DNA of 64,000 nt from Parasedimentitalea huanghaiensis. Lineage in GTDB: Bacteria; Pseudomonadota; Alphaproteobacteria; Rhodobacterales; Rhodobacteraceae. The stretch spans positions 36,872-100,871 of the forward strand of contig NZ_WQLV01000017.1 in assembly GCF_009753675.1 (NCBI RefSeq). Direction: 5' to 3'. A program made the translations under genes and the position numbers. The stretch's first letter is position 1; each line of letters begins with the position of its first letter. The notes below the pieces were generated by a model. That model saw only the letters and a program-made list of their open reading frames with translations. It was not told where the DNA came from and ran no database searches. Shown here in pieces: positions 51,250 to 58,822 of the stretch.

Positions 51250-53985
51250 ATGACGACACAGTCTACTCTTTCCCCTAAACGCCGACGCATGCCGTTTTCC
51301 AGTGTTGGCGCCAAGATTACTCTGATCCTCTTAGCGTTGGGCGCTGCATCTGCTGCAATCGGTTTCCTGGTGACGCTGGTCTTTGATCGGGTGGCCACCG
51401 ACATGGACACATTGGCCCAGAACAAGCTGCCACAACTTGAATTGAGCAGCAGCCTGATTGAAGCGGCGAGTCAAACCAAGGACGCAATGGCAGTAGTGCT
51501 TCTGGCTACTGGAGCTGACCAGCTTGCAACGGGTGCCGAAAATATTGCGGCTGCGACCACCCAGTTAAACGAGAGCATAGCCTTGCTGCCTGAGGAGGCA
51601 CGCGGGGGGTTTGAAGAAGATGCGCAAAACGCAGCCAGTACATTGGAAGCTCTGGTCGTTGCCCGCAAAAATGCCTTTCGCAACAAGGCTTCAATCGAGG
51701 CACGAACTGCTGTGTTGCAGCAACTGAGTGGCAGATTACAGGCCACACTGGCTGAGCTTGCGGCTGAGTCCTATTCGAGCTTGAAGGCGCGTGGCGAAGA
51801 AACCATGTCGTCGATTGATGAGACCCTGATTGATCTGGTTGAAAACCAATTTGCAATGCTTCAGTCGCTGCTGGAAGCGCGCTCTGAAGTGAATTTGCTG
51901 TCTGGAACCACATTGGCGATTGGTACCGCACGCGAAGACGCAATGCGTTCAACGCTTAAAGATATCGCGCTGTCGTCGCTCGGGCGCCTGTCAGAAATCA
52001 TCGAAACGGTTAAGGCCAATGGTTCCATTGAGTTGAATATGGAAGCCATCAACATGTCGGTTGATACCTTTCAGGCGGCAATCGGCAGCGGCATGTATCA
52101 GACAGATGCCGACAGGCAAGAAGTGTTGCGGGCGCGTATACGTATCAATACCGAGCTTTCAACAGCCGTAGACGACATGGTGTTTGTTTTGTCGATTGCT
52201 GCTGAAGACGCAGGCATTGAGAACCGCGAAGCAATTCAGGGGTTGTTGGACAATGACGTTAGCTTTCTTAACAAGCTGGTAGAAATCAACAGCTGGATCA
52301 GCAGCTTTCAAGTTGCCGCGTTGGATGTGGTTGTCGCTCCTGGCATTGCAGAAACCACCGCTGCGGCAGAGAAGCTGCAACAGGCTGCTAAGGCTCTCAA
52401 AGATTTTACCGATTTCAACGATGGCAGTCTTGAAGGCGATTTGTCCGTTATGATTGCATTGGCCAGCCCGAAAAAAGGGGTTCCGGCCTTTAAAACTGCG
52501 TCGCTGGAAGCGGATGCTACGGCTGCCAAGGCTGCGACGGATACCGCTGAAGCTGTTCGCCAGATTTCCCAACATGCAACTGCTCTTGGTTCTGCCAGTC
52601 TGGTTGAAATTGCGGCAATGGCCAAAGAAGTTTCCGGCGACATTTCCGTTGCGCAGGAACAAATGCAACTGGCACTGATCGCTTCGGGTGTGGTGTTGGT
52701 CGTGGCTCTGATTCTTACGCGGGTGCTGGTCCAGCGACCTCTGGTCAAGATCAGCGCAACCACCGAGCGGCTGGCTGAAGGCGACCTTAGCCCTGTCACC
52801 GGGTTTGACCGGTCGAGTGAAGAAATTTACCGCATTGCCCGTGCGCTGTCTGTGTTCCGCGACGGGCTGGTTGAAAAAGAGGAAATGTCCAAAGCCGTTG
52901 AGGCAGAACGGCAAGAGCGGATGGCCGAGCAGGAGGCAGCCGTTTCCGCGATTGGGGCCGGTCTGGAACGGCTTTCAAAAGGGGATCTGACTGTGCGTAT
53001 CGATGACGACATGAGCGAGGGTTATGCCAAGTTGCGGGATGACTTTAATCAGGCTCTGGACACATTGAAAACGACAGTCTTTGAGGTTGTTAGTGCGTCT
53101 GAAAGTATCCGCAATGGTGCCACTGAAATCAGTCACTCGTCAGACGACCTGTCGCGCCGGACCGAAAGCCAGGCGGCAACATTGGAACAAACCGCAGCGG
53201 CTCTGGATGAGATGACAGCGAGTGTTAAATCGGCAGCCAAAGGCGCAACCCGGGTTGAGACGATAATGGCAGAGGCCAAGTCTGAGGCCGAGCAAAGCGG
53301 TCATGTTGTAAAAAATGCTGTTTCAGCGATGACCGAAATCGAAGATTCAGCGCGTCATATCAGCCAGATCATTGGGGTGATTGATGACATTGCGTTCCAG
53401 ACCAATCTGCTGGCACTGAACGCAGGCGTCGAAGCGGCCCGTGCTGGTGAAGCAGGTCGTGGGTTTGCTGTCGTCGCGTCCGAGGTTCGTGGGCTGGCGC
53501 AGCGGTCTTCTGATGCTGCAATGGAGATTAAAACGCTGATCAGTGATAGTTCGAAGCAGGTCGAGAAAGGCGTCGATCTGGTTGGGAAGGCTGGCGATGC
53601 GCTGACCAGTATCTTCGATCGCGTAAACAACATCTCTCAGATGGTTTCGGAAATTGCGGTTGGGGCTGCGGAACAATCTACCGGTTTGAACGAGATCAAT
53701 ATTGGTGTGACCCAATTGGATCAGGTGACGCAGCAAAATGCGGCAATGGTGGAAGAGGCAACAGCCGCCAGCCATTTGCTAAATACAGATGCAAACAAAC
53801 TGTCCTCTCTGGTGGCCCATTTTAGCATCGATGCTGGTGCTCAGAGCCAGGTTTCCTATGACCCCGAGCAGGCGAATGAGGCGCCGACCCCCAACGCCCA
53901 TTTCGATGACTGGGACACGCCGGATATTGAGATGGAACCCGTTAAGGTATCCGGCGGGGGTGACGACATCTGGCAGAACTTCTAG
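51250..53985 (+). CDS. Methyl-accepting chemotaxis protein, large
   Basis: A 911-residue chemoreceptor: TM1 about 23-46, a long (~420-residue) helical periplasmic sensor region, TM2 about 473-493, a HAMP domain, and a second HAMP-like segment near 565-610 (AGLERLSKGDLTVRI). The signalling domain has its hairpin tip near 712-760 (DDIAFQTNLLALNAGVEAARAGEAGRGFAVVASEVRGLAQR). The last five residues, IWQNF, match the xWxxF docking pentapeptide for CheR/CheB, so it should be a high-abundance receptor. The ligand is unknown. It stands alone, after a 418-bp regulatory gap and before a strong terminator. Confidence 0.93.
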   Translation: MTTQSTLSPKRRRMPFSSVGAKITLILLALGAASAAIGFLVTLVFDRVATDMDTLAQNKLPQLELSSSLIEAASQTKDAMAVVLLATGADQLATGAENIAAATTQLNESIALLPEEARGGFEEDAQNAASTLEALVVARKNAFRNKASIEARTAVLQQLSGRLQATLAELAAESYSSLKARGEETMSSIDETLIDLVENQFAMLQSLLEARSEVNLLSGTTLAIGTAREDAMRSTLKDIALSSLGRLSEIIETVKANGSIELNMEAINMSVDTFQAAIGSGMYQTDADRQEVLRARIRINTELSTAVDDMVFVLSIAAEDAGIENREAIQGLLDNDVSFLNKLVEINSWISSFQVAALDVVVAPGIAETTAAAEKLQQAAKALKDFTDFNDGSLEGDLSVMIALASPKKGVPAFKTASLEADATAAKAATDTAEAVRQISQHATALGSASLVEIAAMAKEVSGDISVAQEQMQLALIASGVVLVVALILTRVLVQRPLVKISATTERLAEGDLSPVTGFDRSSEEIYRIARALSVFRDGLVEKEEMSKAVEAERQERMAEQEAAVSAIGAGLERLSKGDLTVRIDDDMSEGYAKLRDDFNQALDTLKTTVFEVVSASESIRNGATEISHSSDDLSRRTESQAATLEQTAAALDEMTASVKSAAKGATRVETIMAEAKSEAEQSGHVVKNAVSAMTEIEDSARHISQIIGVIDDIAFQTNLLALNAGVEAARAGEAGRGFAVVASEVRGLAQRSSDAAMEIKTLISDSSKQVEKGVDLVGKAGDALTSIFDRVNNISQMVSEIAVGAAEQSTGLNEINIGVTQLDQVTQQNAAMVEEATAASHLLNTDANKLSSLVAHFSIDAGAQSQVSYDPEQANEAPTPNAHFDDWDTPDIEMEPVKVSGGGDDIWQNF

Positions 53986-54024
53986 GTCCGCTGCACAAGT
54001 GAATTTGACGCTAGTACTGTATGT

Positions 54025-54048
54025 AAGGCCAGCCAATGCGCTGGCCTT
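54025..54048. terminator. Bidirectional terminator between chemoreceptor and TetR genes
   Basis: AAGGCCAGC and GCTGGCCTT form a perfect 9-bp stem around CAATGC, followed by TTTC on the plus strand and ending A/T-rich on the minus strand. It serves the convergent chemoreceptor and TetR genes. Confidence 0.8.
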
Positions 54049-54107
54049 TCTTGTGGACGTAATCATCTGCGCGGGTTGCCTGAACGGGCCTGGCTATTGG
54101 CGGGGGT

Positions 54108-54617
54108 TTATATGGAGCGAAGGTTTGATGATGCTGTCCATGTGCCGCCGGACAAGTGGTCTAACAGCAATGTGCCCATGATCATTGCCAGTGTTTCATC
54201 TGTCTTGCTGGCACCGACGATCGCTTCAACCATTTTGCGATAAGTCTCGATTGAGACCTGCATGGCCTCATTTTCAGCGATTTCGGCTTTGCTTTTGTTA
54301 CGCAGATAATCAAAAAGAAGCGCCATTTCAGAGCCGAAATCGACCTGCATCACATTGATCAGTTGCTGAATTTGCTCCTGTTGAGTTGTGCTCTCGTTGA
54401 GCACGCCAACATCAACCTGGGACATTACCTGTTCCGTACAGGCAAGAAATAGCGACTCTTTGTTGGGGAAATAGTGATAGAGCGCGCTTTTTGAAACGCC
54501 AAGATATTCCGCGATGTTTCGCATGCTCCCCCCGGCATACCCGTGTTTTGAGAAGTATTTCGACGCACGAAGCGCCAGGTCTGCCCGGTGGGCAGCGTGG
54601 TCAACAATTTTGGGCAT
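54108..54617 (-). CDS. TetR-family transcriptional regulator
   Basis: 169 residues with an N-terminal TetR HTH (HRADLALRASKYFSKHGYAGGSMRNIAEYLGVSKSALYHYFPNKESLFLACTEQV, about residues 10-64) and a short C-terminal ligand-binding region. It is short for the family. It is divergent from the DUF2269/DUF1295 membrane-protein pair, and two dyads with matching GTCC/GGACGAAA halves lie in the 97-bp gap, so it most likely represses that operon and itself. Confidence 0.88.
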   Translation of the reverse strand: MPKIVDHAAHRADLALRASKYFSKHGYAGGSMRNIAEYLGVSKSALYHYFPNKESLFLACTEQVMSQVDVGVLNESTTQQEQIQQLINVMQVDFGSEMALLFDYLRNKSKAEIAENEAMQVSIETYRKMVEAIVGASKTDETLAMIMGTLLLDHLSGGTWTASSNLRSI

Positions 54618-54623
54618 GTTCTA

Positions 54624-54699
54624 TTTCGTCCTGCTGGTCGAAAAAGCATTGACATCATTTTGACGAAGCGTCTACAGGTATTAAATAGTCCAAATGGAC
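54624..54699. promoter_or_regulatory. TetR-type operators and promoter for the DUF2269 operon
   Basis: Dyad 1 is TTTCGTCC-TGCT-GGTCGAAA (54624-54643, one mismatched pair). Dyad 2 is GTCCA-AA-TGGAC (54688-54699, perfect). Both share a GGWCGAAAAAG half. A candidate sigma70-like promoter lies between them: TTGACG (54660-54665), 16-bp spacer, TAAATA (54682-54687), so dyad 2 overlaps the transcription start region. Confidence 0.6.
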
Positions 54700-54714
54700 G
54701 AAAAAGAGTTTTAG

Positions 54715-55185
54715 ATGTTTGACCCTTACCTTGTTGCCAAGCTAGTCCACATTTTCGCCATTTCGATAATGATAGGGGCGACCCTAATTAATGGGCTCAT
54801 CCATGGGCAGGCCAAAACCGCATCGCCGGTTGAGGCGGCAGGGTTGTTGCGGTGTGTTCTACGCGTCAACCGCCTGCTTATGGGGCCTTCACTTGCAGTG
54901 ATCGTGCTGACTGGTTTTTGGATGGTGCATACCCTGGGGTATGATTTGCAGACCGGATGGATAGCGACTTCGGTCGGAATGAGCCTTGCTCTAATCCTAG
55001 CTTTTGTCGTTGGCGCCCGAGTTGAACATCGTTTGTTGTATATCGCTACCGCTGCCGCCGCTAAGGCAGACATGCGCCTTCCTAAATATTATCAGCGCGT
55101 GTTTTTGCAAGCCGTTCCAATTGGCTTGCTTGCGCTGATCTTGAGTCTGCTCTCGCTCGCCCTAATGATCTTCAAACCCTTCTAA
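54715..55185 (+). CDS. DUF2269-family integral membrane protein
   Basis: 156 residues with four hydrophobic helices (about 8-28, 50-70, 84-104, 130-150). The KLVHIFAISIMIGATLINGLIHG opening and the TGFWMVHTLGYDLQTGWI loop match DUF2269. No known enzymatic residues are obvious; a conserved His pair in the first helices could bind a ligand or metal. It is paired with a DUF1295-like methyltransferase-type membrane protein 11 bp downstream under the divergent TetR regulator. Function unknown. Confidence 0.8.
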   Translation: MFDPYLVAKLVHIFAISIMIGATLINGLIHGQAKTASPVEAAGLLRCVLRVNRLLMGPSLAVIVLTGFWMVHTLGYDLQTGWIATSVGMSLALILAFVVGARVEHRLLYIATAAAAKADMRLPKYYQRVFLQAVPIGLLALILSLLSLALMIFKPF

Positions 55186-55196
55186 GGTATATTCCT

Positions 55197-55874
55197 ATGT
55201 CAAATTCCGGCGGCATCAATCGAGACCACGACCGATCAACCGGTCCCAAACTGATCTTTGCTGTTTTGCATGGCGCCCTCGTTGCGGGGTGCCTCTGGTT
55301 GGCCTTCGGTGGGCTGGATTGGGTGGATGAGCCAAGGGCGCGCATTCTTGCCCTATGTGCTGTGCTGTACTGGTTGCGGCATCTGGTGACGCTGTTTGTC
55401 CTTTTGCAACGCCGCGTCGCGATGTCAGAAGTGTTGGGTCTCTCCGTTTTTATTGGCGTGTTTGAAATTGGGTTCCTGGTTCTTGGCGCTGGGGTCGTTT
55501 CCGGAGTGCTGACCCCATTGGGAATGTTGGACTGGGCAGGCGCAGGGTTGGTTTTGCTTGGTTCATTTCTCAACACAGTGTCGGAACTGCAGCGATGGAA
55601 ATGGAAGAGAAAACCGTCCTCCAAAGGACGGTGCTACATGGGTGGGCTGTTTGGTTACTCGATGCACATCAACTATTTCGGAGATACGGTGCTGTTCACC
55701 GGGTGGGCGATTCTTACCGCTTCGGCTTTTGCTTTAATCATACCCATTTTTGTGACTCTCGGTTTCGTCTTTTTCCATATCCCGCCATTGGATACTTACC
55801 TCGCCGGTCGCTATGGGGAAGAATTTAAGGCCTATGCTAAGCGAACGGCCAAATTTATTCCCTTCGTGTATTGA
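55197..55874 (+). CDS. DUF1295/ICMT-like integral membrane protein
   Basis: 225 residues with about six hydrophobic segments. The C-terminal half carries the steroid-reductase/isoprenylcysteine-methyltransferase-like core: LLGSFLNTVSELQRWKWK, YMGGLFGYSMHINYFGDTVLFTGWA and EEFKAYAKRTAKFIPFVY. DUF1295 members are thought to be membrane oxidoreductases or methyltransferases acting on lipids; which applies here cannot be said. It is co-transcribed with the DUF2269 gene under TetR control. Confidence 0.82.
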   Translation: MSNSGGINRDHDRSTGPKLIFAVLHGALVAGCLWLAFGGLDWVDEPRARILALCAVLYWLRHLVTLFVLLQRRVAMSEVLGLSVFIGVFEIGFLVLGAGVVSGVLTPLGMLDWAGAGLVLLGSFLNTVSELQRWKWKRKPSSKGRCYMGGLFGYSMHINYFGDTVLFTGWAILTASAFALIIPIFVTLGFVFFHIPPLDTYLAGRYGEEFKAYAKRTAKFIPFVY

Positions 55875-56092
55875 ACCCAATTTGTGACATGGCAAAATTA
55901 TTTCATGTTTAGCTTGATGAGCGGAGGACGCGTGAGCTGAGAACGCAGGCCAATCGCTGACGATGTTTTTGCAGATCGCCGCGTTGTCAGATGTTTGAGG
56001 AGAGGGTAACAACTCAGACAGCTGTGTTTCCCGTGTTGACAGTCCGTCGTTCGCACCGCAACGCTGGCGCCGCACTAAAAGGGAGCGCGGAT

Positions 56093-56845
56093 ATGGGCGT
56101 GCAAGAGTCATCAAACTTTCCCGTGATACGGACGGTTGGACTTCAGGGGTTGTTGGTAACATTCGCTGACAAGCTGAGTGAGCCATCGAACCGCGCGGCG
56201 CTGGCATTTCAAGGCGCGTTGGAACAGAGGTTGATGACGGGCGTGATTGAGACCTCTACCTCGCTTGCCTCGGTTTTTGTGCGGTTTGATCCGTCTGAAT
56301 TGTCGCACGACGTTCTGCGAGAGCAGTTACAGGGGTTGCTGGCGGATCGTGATTGGTATGCGGCACCGCTGCCCGAGGGGCGCAGGTTCTGGCGGGTGCC
56401 TACTGTGTATGGCACCGATTTGGCCCCACAATTGGCTGAAGCAGCTGACGCCGCTGGCATGACCGAGGCGCAGGCAATTGACAGTCTCGGCTCAGCCAGA
56501 GTGCGGGTTCTCACCATAGGATTTGCTGCGTCGCAACCTTACCTTGGCACGTTGGGTGAAGAGTGGGATCTGCCACGTCAAACTGAACTGACGCCAATGG
56601 TACCACAGGGCGCATTGGTGCAGGCGATCCGCCAGTTTGTGTTGTTCACAGCACCGGCCCCCACCGGGTGGCGTCATGTTGGGCAGACCGGCATGCGCCT
56701 GTTTCGGCCGGAAATGGAACACCCCTTTGCGCTGCGGGCTGGGGACGAATTAATATTTGAGCCGGTGGCGCGGGCTGACTTTCTGCGGTTGCGTGAGGGT
56801 GATCCGTTGAATGGCGGCGCCTCTGTGTCGGAGATCGCATCATGA
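56093..56845 (+). CDS. pxpB: 5-oxoprolinase subunit PxpB (KipI/allophanate-hydrolase subunit 1-like)
   Basis: 250 residues. It starts at ATG 56093 (MGVQESS) behind GGGAG; the open frame upstream to 55991 has no similarity. The carboxyltransferase-domain subunit 1 fold shows GFAASQPYLGTL, the PRQTELTPMVPQGALVQAIRQF ligand loop and a C-terminal MRLFRPEMEHPF strand. With PxpC and PxpA it forms the ATP-dependent enzyme that opens 5-oxoproline to glutamate in the cytosol. Its stop overlaps the pxpC start (ATGA). Confidence 0.92.
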   Translation: MGVQESSNFPVIRTVGLQGLLVTFADKLSEPSNRAALAFQGALEQRLMTGVIETSTSLASVFVRFDPSELSHDVLREQLQGLLADRDWYAAPLPEGRRFWRVPTVYGTDLAPQLAEAADAAGMTEAQAIDSLGSARVRVLTIGFAASQPYLGTLGEEWDLPRQTELTPMVPQGALVQAIRQFVLFTAPAPTGWRHVGQTGMRLFRPEMEHPFALRAGDELIFEPVARADFLRLREGDPLNGGASVSEIAS

Positions 56846-57873
56846 GCGGGTTGAAAGTCTTAAGTGCAGGTCCCTTGATGTCCGTGCAGGACATGGGACG
56901 CCCGGGCCTGTTGGAACGCGGTATTTCGCAGGGTGGGGCGGCGGATGTGCTGGCGCTTGCAGAAGGTGCGGGGTTGCTAAGCCAGGGGGCAGGGCTGGCT
57001 GCGCTGGAAATGGGTGGAATTGGCGGCACATTTGAAGCCGTCGGTACGCTCCGCATTGCCCTGACCGGAGCACCAATGACAGCCACACTGGATGGTGTGG
57101 CGCTCACCTGGAATGCCTCACATCTGGTGGAGGCGGGGCAGAAGCTGGTGATCGGCGCTGCGCGTCGTGGAGTGTATGGCTATCTCCATTTGGGAGGCGG
57201 CATCGATACCGACCGTTTTCTGGGGTCACGTGCTGCGCATCTGACCGGGGGCATTGGGCAGGCGGTGACAGAAGGCGATCTGCTGCCAGCGGGACAGGAT
57301 GCCCAACGTGAGACAGGTCTGGGACTTGAAGTTGAAGACCGGTTTTCGGGCGGTGCGCTGCGAATTGTCAAAAGCTTTCAGTCGTCGCTGTTTGCAGATG
57401 ATGTGTTGGCGCGGTTTGGGGATACTCAATTTAATCGGGGTGTCCGTGCCAATCGCATGGGTGTTGAAATGGTCTCGGATGGAGAGGGGTTTTCGGCCGC
57501 GGGACAGTTGAACATCTTGTCTGAGGTGATTGTGCCCGGTGATGTCCAGATGACCGGAGACGGAAAACCCTTTGTGCTACTGCGGGAGTGTCAGACAACT
57601 GGTGGCTATCCCCGTATTGGCACAGTGCTGCCATGTGATCTGGCGCGGGTGGCGCAGTCTGGAAACGGCGCAGCCTTGCAGTTTGAATGGGTGAGTTTGG
57701 AGGACGGACTGGCCATTCAGGCCAAGCACGATGCCTTTGTCAAATCGCTGCCGGGGCAATGTCAGCCGCTGATCCGTGATCCTTTGGATATGGCGGATTT
57801 GTTATCTTATCAATTGGTCGGTGGTGCTGTTTCAGCCAATGCTGACCCCTTCGAGAGTGGAGAGAACACATGA
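56842..57873 (+). CDS. pxpC: 5-oxoprolinase subunit PxpC (KipA/biotin-dependent carboxyltransferase-like)
   Basis: 343 residues. The PxpC/carboxyltransferase subunit 2 fold is shown by SAGPLMSVQDMGRPGLLERGISQGGAAD at the N-terminus, RANRMGVEMVSDGEGF, and the GGYPRIGTVLPCDLARVAQ core. Works with PxpB, forming the kinase half for 5-oxoproline. ATGA overlaps join it to both pxpB and pxpA, so the three subunits are translationally coupled. The conserved order B-C-A matches the usual E. coli cluster order. Confidence 0.93.
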   Translation: MSGLKVLSAGPLMSVQDMGRPGLLERGISQGGAADVLALAEGAGLLSQGAGLAALEMGGIGGTFEAVGTLRIALTGAPMTATLDGVALTWNASHLVEAGQKLVIGAARRGVYGYLHLGGGIDTDRFLGSRAAHLTGGIGQAVTEGDLLPAGQDAQRETGLGLEVEDRFSGGALRIVKSFQSSLFADDVLARFGDTQFNRGVRANRMGVEMVSDGEGFSAAGQLNILSEVIVPGDVQMTGDGKPFVLLRECQTTGGYPRIGTVLPCDLARVAQSGNGAALQFEWVSLEDGLAIQAKHDAFVKSLPGQCQPLIRDPLDMADLLSYQLVGGAVSANADPFESGENT

Positions 57874-58643
57874 CCAAATCGGTCGATCTGAATGCTGATA
57901 TGGGCGAGAGCTTTGGTCCCTGGAACATGGGGGATGATGCGGCGCTGTTGGACATCGTGTCGTCGGCCAATGTCGCCTGTGGTTTTCACGCCGGCGATCC
58001 TGATGTGATGGCTGCGACCATGACCCGCGCAATGGAGTGCAACGTAGGTATTGGTTCGCATCCGGGTTTTGCTGATCTGCAGGGGTTTGGGCGGCGTAAG
58101 ATGCAGCTGTCCAAAGATAACCTGAAAAACACCGTACGCTATCAGCTGGGCGCGTCTCGTGGGATGGCAGCGGCGCTGGGCGGGCAAGTACGTCATCTGA
58201 AACTGCATGGGGCGCTGGCCAATATGTCCAGCGTTGATGCGGACATGGCGCGCGCTTGCTATGAAGCCGCTTTGGAAGTCGACCCTGATATTATTATCAT
58301 GGTTCTGGCCGCTACCGAGATGGAAAAAGTGGTGCGCGAACTGGGATGCAACTGGGCGGGTGAGATTTTTGCAGATCGGGCTTACAATGATGATGCAACG
58401 TTGGTGGACAGATCCAAACCCGGCGCGGTGATCCATGATCCGGCAGTCGCAGGCCCTCGTATTCTGCAGATGGTGCAAGAGGGGGCCATTATCACAGAAA
58501 GCGGTAAGCGTATTGCAACTAACATTGATACGATCTGCTTACACGGAGATACGCCAACCGCTGTGGCGCTGGCGGGGGCCGTGCGCAACAGTTTGACCGG
58601 GGGTGGCATAGAAATTGCACAGTTTTCCGGGCGCCGGGGCTAA
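57870..58643 (+). CDS. pxpA: 5-oxoprolinase subunit PxpA (LamB/YcsF family)
   Basis: 257 residues, the hydrolase subunit that finishes 5-oxoproline opening. LamB/YcsF landmarks are DLNADMGESFGPW at the N-terminus, ANVACGFHAGDPDVM, GIGSHPGFADLQGFGRR with the metal His, LKLHGALANM and a C-terminal CLHGDTPTAVALAGAVRNSL. Last gene of pxpBCA; a perfect hairpin follows at 58652-58669. Confidence 0.95.
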   Translation: MTKSVDLNADMGESFGPWNMGDDAALLDIVSSANVACGFHAGDPDVMAATMTRAMECNVGIGSHPGFADLQGFGRRKMQLSKDNLKNTVRYQLGASRGMAAALGGQVRHLKLHGALANMSSVDADMARACYEAALEVDPDIIIMVLAATEMEKVVRELGCNWAGEIFADRAYNDDATLVDRSKPGAVIHDPAVAGPRILQMVQEGAIITESGKRIATNIDTICLHGDTPTAVALAGAVRNSLTGGGIEIAQFSGRRG

Positions 58644-58651
58644 TATCTTTG

Positions 58652-58669
58652 CCCGGCCAATTGGCCGGG
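58652..58669 (+). terminator. Perfect palindromic hairpin after pxpA
   Basis: CCCGGCCAATTGGCCGGG, an 18-bp perfect palindrome (7-bp stem with AATT at the tip), followed by TTTCCC. It lies 9 bp after the pxpA stop and 153 bp ahead of the dehalogenase start; likely terminator for pxpBCA. Confidence 0.75.
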
Positions 58670-58736
58670 TTTCCCACATATTGGTAGGTTCTCGCATATT
58701 GTTTCGATTGAAAACAGCATGTTGGATATGATTTAG

Positions 58737-58787
58737 ACAATATTGTATATTGGATGCTATCAAAGTGATTGTCTTGTGTAGTACAAG
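58737..58787. promoter_or_regulatory. Dyads in the dehalogenase promoter region
   Basis: ACAATATTGT (58737-58746, perfect 10-bp palindrome) and CTTGT-GTAGT-ACAAG (58773-58787). They lie in the 179-bp gap between pxpA and the dehalogenase gene; ATATTG(G/T) also recurs at about 58676-58702. No regulator gene is adjacent, so the cognate protein would be unlinked. Confidence 0.45.
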
Positions 58788-58822
58788 GCAGCAACCATCA
58801 CTGACCATCAGGATCCTTAGCA

